From NCBI GenBank assembly GCA_964599695.1, contig CAZRGP010000036.1:1-23170 (forward strand): a DNA stretch of 23,170 bases, in the 5' to 3' direction. The DNA comes from RUG11783 sp964599695 (GTDB taxonomy: Bacteria; Bacillota; Clostridia; Oscillospirales; Ruminococcaceae). Numbering within the stretch: the first letter of the stretch is position 1; each line of letters starts with the position of its first letter. Shown here piece by piece: positions 7,748 through 14,355 of this stretch. The position numbers were made by a program, and so were the translations under genes. The notes under the pieces were generated by a model that was not told the DNA's origin, searched no databases, and worked only from the letters and a program-made list of their open reading frames with translations.

Positions 7748-7784
7748 GGAAGAAGAGTAGTGCTAGTACTCTTCTTCCTTTTTT
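7748..7784 (+). terminator. Intrinsic terminator at the element's left end
   Basis: GGAAGAAGAGTA and TACTCTTCTTCC form a perfect 12-bp stem with a 7-base loop, followed by TTTTTT. It would end the tRNA-Met transcript before it runs into the recombinase gene from its 3' side. The element carries it, since copy 2 has it too. Confidence 0.9.
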
Positions 7785-7800
7785 ATTTCAAAAGATACGA

Positions 7801-9519
7801 TTAAGCTGTTTCTGAAGATGCGTCAACAGAATAGCGAACGGTCTTGCCTTTCTGAGAATCGACAGTGAGCTCATACGCATCGAGATTCTGATACCGGAAT
7901 TCTCCGATGAACCGATAGTAAATCACAATCTTCTGAGTTTTGTCCTTACCCGTACCAACAGTGTCGTAGACTTCGATCCGGTCAATCAGCTCCAGAAGCA
8001 GAGGTTTGGAGAGCTTATCCACTTTCATAAATTTACGGACAGAAGCGATAAAATCCTCCTGACTCTTTTTACTGAATGATAGTTTTTTCAGTTCTTCGTT
8101 GATCTCTGTAATTCTGTCACGGCAGTCTTTTCTTTCTGCTGAATACTTGGCCGAAAGATGAACAAACCACTCATCATCTATTCTCCCGGCTGCATTGTCC
8201 TCATAGCATTTCTCATAGAGATTATCCACAGTCTTCTTCCGGCTGGTAACAGAACGGAGTTCATTCTCCAACTCTTTTTTCTTCTCAGCCAAAGTGCTTT
8301 CCGCTTTTGCCTGCAGCAGTTCAGCAAAATAGACCTCATCTTTTTTCAGAAGCGCTGCAAGATGTCTTATCTCACTGAGAACAATATGCTCTAGGGCATC
8401 CTCCCGGATATAGTGCCTCGTTTTACAGGTCCCACGCGTTTCCTTCTCGTAGTTGGAACAACAGTAAAAGTGAATATCACTGTTGATTGTATTTGTGTGA
8501 TACCAGAGTTTTCTCCCACAATCCGGACAGTATAATAGACCTGTGAACATAGTAGTTTTGCCACCTTTATATTTTGAGATCTTTCTATTGCCGCGCGCGA
8601 GAAGTTCCTGAACATGGTCGAAATCACTGCGGGAAATGATTGGTTCATGAACGTCTTTGAACACGACCCAGTTTTCTTTTGGGTTGTCCAAACGGGCTTT
8701 ATGCTTAAAGTCCAAGGAGCGTGTTTTGAAGTTTACAACATCTCCGCAATACTCCTGACGAGTAAGCATTTTTGAAACAGTGCTGTCGTTCCACCTGTAC
8801 GGATCATTGTATGTCTTTTTCCCGCCCCTATTGATCCCTTTGCTTCTCCAGTATTCTGTTGGATATAAGATATGCTCCTCAGAAAGAATACGTGCTATTG
8901 TCTCGCTGCCGTTTCCCTCCAAAAACATCTGAAATATCTTCTTTACCACCTTGGAGGCTTCAGGATCTACGATCCATCTGTTTTTGTTTTCCGGATCTTT
9001 TATATATCCGTATAAAGGCTGACCAAGCGGGATCCCAAGCGTTCCACGAATTCTGTGAGCGGCTCTGACCTTTTTACTGATGTCTTTTGCGTATTGCTCA
9101 TTCATAAAATTCCTGATTGGAAGCATATCATCCAGCCCTTCCTGACTGTCTACGCTGTCCGTAACAGCAATAAACCTGACACCATACATCGGAAAGACTT
9201 CTTCCGTATAGATACCGACAGCAACATAGTTTCTACCAAGTCGGGAAAGATCCTTCACCAGAACGGCTCCAACACGTCCTTCTTTTATGTCCTTTTCCAT
9301 TCTTTTAAAATCAGGACGGTTAAAATTTGTTCCGGTGTATCCGTCATCCACGTAGTATTCGATGTTCTTGAGTCCAAGCTCGTTCGCCCTCATGGCCAGC
9401 AGCTTTCTTTGATTCCCAATAGAGTTGCTTTCGCCTTCAAGCCCGTCATCTCTGGATAACCTGCAATATAAAGCTGTGATTTTATTCTCATTATCATTGT
9501 TATTATTTCTTGTCTGCAT
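7801..9519 (-). CDS. Large serine recombinase (TnpX/TndX type), element 1
   Basis: A 572-residue site-specific recombinase. The N-terminal resolvase domain has the nucleophile in YCRLSRDD (Ser22), VDDGYTGTNFNRPDF at 57-71 and VKDLSRLGRNYV at 88-99. A Recombinase domain follows (about 165-300, with GYIKDPENK and RWNDSTVSKMLTRQEYCGD), then a zinc ribbon (Cys331, Cys334, Cys353/354, Cys365) and a coiled-coil stretch (about 385-435). It is expected to catalyse excision and integration of the element. AGGAG stands before the ATG; that ATG shares one base with the TAA of the TnpW-like gene (TAATG). It is roughly three quarters identical to the copy-2 recombinase, much less than the relaxases are to each other. 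Confidence 0.95.
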   Translation of the reverse strand: MQTRNNNNDNENKITALYCRLSRDDGLEGESNSIGNQRKLLAMRANELGLKNIEYYVDDGYTGTNFNRPDFKRMEKDIKEGRVGAVLVKDLSRLGRNYVAVGIYTEEVFPMYGVRFIAVTDSVDSQEGLDDMLPIRNFMNEQYAKDISKKVRAAHRIRGTLGIPLGQPLYGYIKDPENKNRWIVDPEASKVVKKIFQMFLEGNGSETIARILSEEHILYPTEYWRSKGINRGGKKTYNDPYRWNDSTVSKMLTRQEYCGDVVNFKTRSLDFKHKARLDNPKENWVVFKDVHEPIISRSDFDHVQELLARGNRKISKYKGGKTTMFTGLLYCPDCGRKLWYHTNTINSDIHFYCCSNYEKETRGTCKTRHYIREDALEHIVLSEIRHLAALLKKDEVYFAELLQAKAESTLAEKKKELENELRSVTSRKKTVDNLYEKCYEDNAAGRIDDEWFVHLSAKYSAERKDCRDRITEINEELKKLSFSKKSQEDFIASVRKFMKVDKLSKPLLLELIDRIEVYDTVGTGKDKTQKIVIYYRFIGEFRYQNLDAYELTVDSQKGKTVRYSVDASSETA

Positions 9520-9764
9520 TACTGCTCCTTTCTCGCAGACAAGACATCTACTGATGAACTGATTGTATCTTCTGCACTAATGCCGGTCAACTGCCGTTCA
9601 TTTGCAAGGATATATTCTACTCTATCTCTTAGCCCGTAAGGTTTATCATCTCCTTTATCCGGTAGCCAGAATGACGACTGTACAATGTATGTTTTTCCTT
9701 TGAACTTATATCTGTGAGTGCTCTGTGCAGCTATTGGCGGTTTGACTTTAATTATCTGTCCCAT
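9519..9764 (-). CDS. TnpW-like small element protein, copy 1
   Basis: An 81-residue protein between the relaxase and the recombinase, overlapping the former by 13 bases and the latter by one. The central THRYKFKGKTYIVQSSFW segment followed by a charged helix (LRDRVEYILANE) resembles the TnpW family (PF14202), found beside serine recombinases in Tn4451-like elements. Its role is not known; translational coupling suggests it works with Mob or the recombinase. No membrane segment or cysteine is present. Confidence 0.65.
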   Translation of the reverse strand: MGQIIKVKPPIAAQSTHRYKFKGKTYIVQSSFWLPDKGDDKPYGLRDRVEYILANERQLTGISAEDTISSSVDVLSARKEQ

Positions 9765-10735
9765 CCTCTGTTCCTTTTCTTTCTATCCTTCAATTCCTGC
9801 TGTCGGATCTGCTCCAAGAACTCCGGTGGTATCTTTGATACCAGCTTTTCCAATTGCTTCTGTTTTTCATTCAGCTCATATAACTTTTGGTTTTGCTCCT
9901 TTATCGTTAACTCTTTTTCATAGTTATCGCTCCGGTAATAACGGACACGATCACTCTCATCAGAGAGGGTAGTTTCCAGATATTTGATGTGTTCATCTGT
10001 TGTTTTCAGCTGGTCTTTAAGCTTTGCCATCTCTGGCGCATAGCGTCCCAGCAGAGCAACTGCCTCTTCCTTTTTCTTTCCGGAGTTGAAGACACCGATA
10101 TCATTGATTGCCTTCAGGATCTCTTCATAGTGGTCATAGAGCATACCGGCATTCTTGAACATGTAGACTGGTATATGTGTTCTCTTTGATATTCTGGATG
10201 GAAGGCCTCGGGTCAAATCCAAATACTTGTTGTGCATATGGACATAGAACTGATCCTGCAATGTGCTCAATCCCTTCGGCCCGCCTATCAGTTCTTTTGA
10301 TGACAGCCTTCCATCTTTTGTCAAAGGGACAAAACAAAGGTGCATGTGGGGAGTTGCCTCATCCATATGCACCACAGCGGAGATGATATTCTGTTTTCCG
10401 AACTTCTGTTCGAAGAATCGGACAGCATGTTCAAAGTAAAGTCTCTGTTCTTCGGGCGGTTTACTGCGGATCCATTCCGGAGTCGCTCCGATGAAACAGT
10501 CCTGCAGCACGACGCTGTCTTTTCTTATCCTGGCACAAGCTTCTTCTATCTTATCGAGCACCGCTTTCCTGTAATTCCTGCACGGCCCTATAATGTGATA
10601 ATTATCCTTCGTCCGTTCCGGATCAATGTCCGGGTTGCTCTTATACTCTGTTTTCAGTCGCTCGTTGTGACGGCAGATCCTGCCGACCGCACCGAGCTTT
10701 CTCTTTTCTATTCTCATGATTGCGTAGTTTGCCAT
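9752..10735 (-). CDS. mob: MobV-family relaxase, element 1
   Basis: A 327-residue plasmid recombination/mobilization enzyme (Mob_Pre, PF01076). Motif I, CRHNERLKTEYKSNPDID, contains His23, which aligns with the DNA-attacking histidine of MobM (His22). The metal-binding motif HMDEATPHMH is at residues 123-132. The C-terminal third (about 225-300) is a coiled coil, rich in Lys/Glu, as in other MobV proteins. It should nick a cognate oriT and lead the strand into a helper's mating channel. I start at MANYAIMR (10735), with GGAGGG five bases upstream; the ATG four codons earlier lies on that ribosome binding site. The putative oriT lies about 250 bases upstream. Confidence 0.93.
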   Translation of the reverse strand: MANYAIMRIEKRKLGAVGRICRHNERLKTEYKSNPDIDPERTKDNYHIIGPCRNYRKAVLDKIEEACARIRKDSVVLQDCFIGATPEWIRSKPPEEQRLYFEHAVRFFEQKFGKQNIISAVVHMDEATPHMHLCFVPLTKDGRLSSKELIGGPKGLSTLQDQFYVHMHNKYLDLTRGLPSRISKRTHIPVYMFKNAGMLYDHYEEILKAINDIGVFNSGKKKEEAVALLGRYAPEMAKLKDQLKTTDEHIKYLETTLSDESDRVRYYRSDNYEKELTIKEQNQKLYELNEKQKQLEKLVSKIPPEFLEQIRQQELKDRKKRNRGWDR

Positions 10736-10758
10736 GATTCCCTCCATTCAACTTATGT

Positions 10759-10980
10759 TCAAGGAAGGATGTAAGAAGGCAATGTGTCCCACAGCTTCTT
10801 CCAATCCTCCTTCTTGTTACAAACCCAACATTGCGCCTTTCTGTCAGTCCGGCAGTCATAATCGCCTCCTCCGCTCTTATGATTGCCGTCCTCTCCCAGG
10901 CAGTTGTTCTGCTCGATCCCAAGGCTCGCATCACAACTGTCCGTGAGGAAGAAAAACCACCGGTTTCTCTTCCGGCGCAA
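10759..10980 (-). CDS. Possible small Cys-rich protein upstream of mob, copy 1
   Basis: A 73-residue frame between oriT and mob with six cysteines, a CWVC pair and a plausible C-terminal helix (KKEDWKKLWDTLPSYILP). It begins with TTG and has no clear ribosome binding site. Its bases are identical in copy 2, but the whole surrounding block is identical, so this is no evidence for coding. It may simply be leader DNA between oriT and mob. Confidence 0.25.
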   Translation of the reverse strand: MRRKRNRWFFFLTDSCDASLGIEQNNCLGEDGNHKSGGGDYDCRTDRKAQCWVCNKKEDWKKLWDTLPSYILP

Positions 10981-10985
10981 ATGTT

Positions 10986-11001
10986 GTGTAACCCACTACA
11001 C
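10986..11001 (-). other. Predicted MobV-type origin of transfer (oriT), copy 1
   Basis: On the minus strand GTGTAGTGGGTTACAC forms a 5-bp hairpin with the would-be nick in the loop. It matches the pMV158-type MobV nick site TAGTGTG/TTA at 9 of 10 bases (here TAGTGGG/TTA) and in layout, with inverted repeats around the nick. It lies upstream of mob and on the same strand. A second hairpin (ACCTTG/CAAGGT, 11000-11015) is adjacent. Prediction only. Confidence 0.55.
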
Positions 11002-11127
11002 CTTGTACACAAGGTCGTGGGCCAGCCGTTCCCTCTGGACTCCCTTTACCTGCCGAAAACTACTACGCAACAACGCAAAGTGTGTCGTAAAGATGTTATG
11101 TTACTGCGCAATTCTCTGATACACATT

Positions 11128-12123
11128 TCATTGTTGCGTTGTTGTGGGATATGGCCAATAGCTCTGATTGTGAAGCCGGTACGGCTTGATACCAAGCTCT
11201 TTCTGAGCCTCCTGTACCGTCCGGAAACTGATGTTCATCTTTTCAAAATGCTCTTTGATATATGTCTGCGGCTGATCCTTCTCCATCAGTAATTCGATTA
11301 ATTCTTCTTTGGCTTTCTCTTTCTTAGTTGCTCTTTCGGAAGGTGTGATAAACTCCATGAACAGATCATCTGCACTGATCTCTGACTGCTCTTTCCACTC
11401 AATATGATCTGTCAGATCATAAACTAAAGACGGACCGACCTGTTCCAGATTGTTTTTTACCTGGACCAGAATACGTTCCATCTTTTCATTTTTTCTTTTT
11501 CCGACTGCAAGAATCGACCTGACAGCGCCGGCGACATCGATCGATCCGTTTGTCCTGTAAAGGGATGAAATTCCCTTCATTTTGTTCGTGTGCGAAATGA
11601 TCAGTACAGCACATTTCGTTCGATCTGCCATCTCATAAAGCGGTCGGAATGCTTTCCTGACATCGATCGCATGATTCAGATTTACATCATTTCCAATGAA
11701 AGCTGACAGTGGATCCAGAATAAGTAATTTTGCCTGAGTGGCTTTTATTGCTTCTTCCAATCTGCTGTCTCCAAACGATACTGGTGACCCTTTTTCTTCG
11801 ATCAGCACAATTCTGGAACAATCCGCACCAGCTGCTATCAGTCTTGGCTTGATAGTATCTTCTGGTCCATCCTCAGCCGTCTGATAGATGATATTGATTG
11901 GTTTGCAGATCTTATCAGTAAATGGCAGCGGAGCTCCTGAAGATAGCCGCGCTGCCAAATCCAATGCAACCATCGTCTTGCCGCAGCCTGGATCACCCTG
12001 AAGGATCGTCAATTTACCAAACGGTATATATGGATACCATAGCCACTGAACCTCCTCCGCTTCAATATCATCGTAGTTTCGAAGAATCAATTCCGTTTTT
12101 TCTTGCATTTCCAAATAGTTCAA
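11128..12123 (-). CDS. RepA-like AAA+/RecA-fold ATPase, element 1
   Basis: A 331-residue protein of the AAA_25/RepA-helicase type. Walker A is GDPGCGKT (residues 43-50), Walker B is LLILDPLSAF (about 133-142), and LIISHTNKMKG is a motif-3-like segment. The C-terminal 70 residues look like a winged-helix module (EELIELLMEKDQPQTYIKEHF...ISFRTVQEAQKELGI). Relatives are hexameric replicative helicases of plasmids and phages; a role in extrachromosomal replication of the excised element is inferred. It starts with TTG, supported by GGAGAG seven bases upstream, and lies right behind a small upstream gene. The copy-2 protein differs at only a few positions, all in the C-terminal half. Confidence 0.85.
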   Translation of the reverse strand: MNYLEMQEKTELILRNYDDIEAEEVQWLWYPYIPFGKLTILQGDPGCGKTMVALDLAARLSSGAPLPFTDKICKPINIIYQTAEDGPEDTIKPRLIAAGADCSRIVLIEEKGSPVSFGDSRLEEAIKATQAKLLILDPLSAFIGNDVNLNHAIDVRKAFRPLYEMADRTKCAVLIISHTNKMKGISSLYRTNGSIDVAGAVRSILAVGKRKNEKMERILVQVKNNLEQVGPSLVYDLTDHIEWKEQSEISADDLFMEFITPSERATKKEKAKEELIELLMEKDQPQTYIKEHFEKMNISFRTVQEAQKELGIKPYRLHNQSYWPYPTTTQQ

Positions 12124-12124
12124 T

Positions 12125-12289
12125 TCATCTCTCCTTTTTCTGATATTTATTGCAAGCCAACAAGACCGCCCTGAAGCTCTGTTTGCAATCTTTCTGACAT
12201 CTTAAGCAAACAGGGTTATATGTTATTCGGCTGTTTTTATTCAGAAAGAGCGCATATTCCTCTTTCTTTTTCTTACTCATTCTCGACAA
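12125..12289 (-). CDS. Small Cys-rich basic protein upstream of repA, copy 1
   Basis: A 54-residue protein, rich in lysine, with a CLRCQKDC cluster and a further cysteine (LLACNKYQKKER), suggesting a small zinc-binding or nucleic-acid-binding fold. It starts at TTG with AGGAGAG seven bases upstream; an internal ATG at 12280 would give 51 residues but is too far from the site. It ends one base before the repA TTG, so both are likely translated together. The whole frame is conserved in copy 2. I do not know a function; control of repA or a replication accessory role is a guess. Confidence 0.6.
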   Translation of the reverse strand: MSRMSKKKKEEYALFLNKNSRITYNPVCLRCQKDCKQSFRAVLLACNKYQKKER

Positions 12290-12450
12290 ATTTGGACTCT
12301 CCTAAAAAAGTGTGCTTTCCGGGTGCAAAATCTGCATTTATTTGCCCTGAAAACTGTTTTTTATAACTGGGTAATATGTCTGTACCTTTTCAGCATTTAT
12401 CGTCTTACATGAGATAAAAACCTCAAAAATGACACCTGATTTTGAACACT

Positions 12451-12473
12451 AAAAAAACACATCTGGCGATGTG
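12451..12473 (-). terminator. Intrinsic terminator in the repA leader, copy 1
   Basis: On the minus strand CACATC-GCCA-GATGTG is followed by seven T, upstream of the small gene and repA. The same stem with a changed loop and six T occurs in copy 2. Its place between promoter region and operon suggests attenuation. Confidence 0.7.
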
Positions 12474-12585
12474 CTCCTAAGTACATGAATAACGGGAGCT
12501 ACAAACACTTGGCCGATCATTACAGATAGAAACTCTGCTCCCTTGGTGTGGTTCCGTCGTTTTCTACGATCCTGTGGTGTCATCA
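12451..12585 (-). promoter_or_regulatory. Candidate attenuator / structured leader RNA, copy 1
   Basis: Upstream of the terminator on the minus strand, GGGAGC (near 12541) can pair with GCTCCC (near 12493), and TCGT with ACGA around AGAAA. In copy 2 the partner is GGGAGT, keeping the stem through a G-U pair. An open frame across the region changes amino acids at most differences, so the conservation looks like RNA, not protein. Confidence 0.4.
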
Positions 12586-12611
12586 TCTGATCCTTGTTTC
12601 TTTCGTTTGGT

Positions 12612-12627
12612 ATAACTGATCAGTTAT
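12612..12627. promoter_or_regulatory. 16-bp perfect palindrome, possible operator, copy 1
   Basis: ATAACTGATCAGTTAT is a perfect dyad upstream of the repA leader, unchanged in copy 2. Size and symmetry fit an operator for a dimeric repressor; no matching regulator is seen within the element backbone. Confidence 0.45.
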
Positions 12628-12927
12628 GCAGTATTTATCCTCCTCGCCCCTGCAACCGGGAAGCCACTGAGTTACGGACAGCTTATCCGCATCACGGGAA
12701 TCTCACCCCTCCGAGGATCTCTCCGAGCCGTTTCCGGGAGTACCATTATCATCCTGGCTGTCTTCGCCTACATGAGAAGCTGTCTCATGGTCTGTGACGG
12801 GATTCTCGCTCAGCCTCCCCTATTTCAGAAGGGTCTCCGCGTACCTCACAAGTGGCTATCACCAGGACTGATGTCTCAGTGCTTGCATATTCAGTTTTCA
12901 AGGTGCATGAGGGAGTTTAGAAAATAT

Positions 12928-13655
12928 CCCTCTACTTATATAAGTAGTTTAGGAGGCCAAAAAGGGGCCCCCTCGATTTGGGAAAATTAGGAAAATTTGC
13001 TTTCTGTCGCATTATGCTGACAGAATATGTCTCTTTCGGCGATCCCTAGCGGATTTAAACACCTGAACGAAAAAAGTCCCTCTACTATATATGGCATGGG
13101 AAGGGGTAAAATATTGCCCCCTTTCCAACCCAAAAACAATAATATTTTCTGTTGTCGTTAAACGACGACAACAGGCATGTTTTTTGGCGTTCCCAAAGGA
13201 ATTCGTACTGCTGAACAAAAAGTCCTTCTACTATATATGAAATGGGAGAGGGTAAATTGTTACCCCCCTCTCCAAGAAAAATTGTTGTTGTCGCCAAACG
13301 GTGACAACAAGAAAGTTTTTTAACTTCCGTGTCAGGAGCCGAACTGCTGAATAAAAAAGTCCCTCTACTATATATGAAATGAGAGATGCCATTTTTAAAC
13401 GGTTTTACTGCCCCAGATTGAGAAATTGGCTATATTGTCGGCTTATATGGACAATAAAGGTCTTTTTTCAGATCCCTCCGAAAATGTGGACAGAAAATGC
13501 CATTTTCAATATCCATAAAAACCCTCTACTATATATGAAATAAGGAGGCCCCTTTTTTAACGGGTTTAGTGTCCCAGATTGAAAAGTTGGTCCAATTGTC
13601 GGACTATGCAGACAGCATTCGTCTTTTTTACTGGCAGATTTATATTTCGGCACAT
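12928..13655. repeat. Array of five diverged tandem units (about 137-161 bp)
   Basis: Units begin at 12928, 13078, 13224, 13361 and 13522. Each opens with CCCTCTACTATATATGA or a close variant, preceded by A-rich sequence with AGTCC in several units. A short G/C hairpin follows (GGGTAA/TTACCC in unit 3), then 61-76 bases from the start a second dyad with TTGTC/GACAA or a variant, and in units 2-5 a run of six T. Sequence between these landmarks is mostly not conserved. No gene is visible. Iteron-like origin, recombination site cluster or repeated small transcripts are possible. Confidence 0.7.
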
Positions 13656-13685
13656 AAAAAAAGCAGAACCATAATGGCTCTGCTT
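13656..13685 (-). terminator. Leftward intrinsic terminator right of the repeat array
   Basis: On the minus strand AAGCAGAGCCA/TGGTTCTGCTT is an 11-bp stem (one G-U) with a TTA loop, followed by seven T. It would stop leftward transcription from 13700-13990, where I see no convincing leftward gene, or insulate the array. Confidence 0.8.
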
Positions 13686-13689
13686 AGAG

Positions 13690-13928
13690 ATCAAAGATGA
13701 ATAACGAAGTTGCTTCAGAATGCCTGTGCGAACTTCTTTGCCCTGTAAGAACTCACGATTTAAAAAAACTTCTATTTTATGCTCTTTTACCCACCTGTAT
13801 GATAGTAACATGTACCCAGAATCCTTTGTCCAGGACTTTGGGTACATAATTAAAGAATCAGACGTTTTTAATTATGATGTTTATTGTACGAAAACAAGAG
13901 ATGTCCGGTAAGGAAAAAAGTTTTGTTC
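13690..13928. other. Intergenic region without a convincing gene
   Basis: Holds two consecutive inverted repeats: ATGTACCCA/TGGGTACAT (13810-13818, 13839-13847) and CATAATTAAA/TTTAATTATG (13845-13854, 13867-13876). A leftward frame of 93 residues (13566-13847) crosses the terminator hairpin and lacks a ribosome binding site; I do not call it a gene. Confidence 0.45.
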
Positions 13929-13969
13929 TTGACAGATACAGTCTAAATAGTTAGTCTGTATACAGACTA
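13929..13969 (+). promoter_or_regulatory. blaI-type promoter with repressor operator
   Basis: TTGACA (13929-13934) with a 17-base spacer leads to TAGTCT. Overlapping this is a perfect 18-bp palindrome, TAGTCTGTATACAGACTA (13952-13969), plus a further half site AGTCT at 13940. BlaI/MecI repressors bind such TACA/TGTA dyads across their own promoters, so autoregulation by the adjacent repressor is likely. Confidence 0.75.
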
Positions 13970-13991
13970 CAATATTAGACCGGAGAATGAC

Positions 13992-14351
13992 ATGGAAAAA
14001 ACGAGTCTCGGCATTATGGAATATCACCTTCTTTCACTGATCTGGGAAAACGAACCGCTGACATCGATGCAGCTGGTACAGTTGTGCGGCGAGGCGTTCG
14101 ACTGGAAGAAATCCACGACGTATACCATGCTGAAACGTCTTCAGCAAAAGGGATTCGTGCAAAGCGAACGGACGGTCGTTACTTCCCTGATCGACAGGGA
14201 TTCCGTACAGTCCTCCGAAAGCGAGACCTTCGTTGCGAACACCTTTTCCGGATCGCTTCCTGGATTTCTGGCGGCATTTTTCAACGGAAAGACGATCTCC
14301 GATGAGGAAGCAGAAGAACTGAAAAAACTGATCGACTCATACAGAGGTTAA
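13992..14351 (+). CDS. BlaI/MecI/CopY-family transcriptional repressor
   Basis: A 119-residue protein with an N-terminal winged helix (about 5-70): LGIMEYHLLSLIWENEPLTSMQLVQLCG, then WKKSTTYTMLKRLQQKGFV, the DNA-recognition segment typical of this family. The C-terminal part (FSGSLPGFLAAFFNGKTISDEEAEELKKLID) is the dimerization region that the partner protease is expected to cleave. GGAGA precedes the ATG by about six bases. The gene lies four bases before the M56 receptor gene. No beta-lactamase gene is in the window, so naming it blaI in the resistance sense is not justified; it probably controls this operon. Confidence 0.9.
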   Translation: MEKTSLGIMEYHLLSLIWENEPLTSMQLVQLCGEAFDWKKSTTYTMLKRLQQKGFVQSERTVVTSLIDRDSVQSSESETFVANTFSGSLPGFLAAFFNGKTISDEEAEELKKLIDSYRG

Positions 14352-14355
14352 GACA

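Larger units (their letters stand above)
12290..12927. other. Non-coding leader region upstream of the repA operon
   Basis: I see no convincing gene in these roughly 640 bases. They hold a conserved terminator, a possible alternative hairpin and a 16-bp palindrome (listed separately). Minus-strand segments such as ACCTTGAAAACTGAATATG near 12896 could belong to a promoter or leader, but no clear -35/-10 pair stands out. Confidence 0.4.

Noticed and set aside
10641..11012. Leftward 123-codon frame overlapping the mob start
   Set aside because: It overlaps mob out of frame and is identical in both copies only because the DNA block is identical.
13012..13297. Short leftward frames within the repeat array
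   Set aside because: Their similar peptides (YIVEGLF, SRGTFFVQ) come from translation of the DNA repeat; no start signals.
12928..13655. CRISPR array
   Set aside because: Units are about 150 bases with only short conserved landmarks and diverged dyads; no uniform repeat/spacer pattern and no cas genes.
13566..13847. Leftward 93-residue gene
   Set aside because: It runs through a strong terminator hairpin and into the repeat array, has no ribosome binding site and begins inside an inverted repeat.
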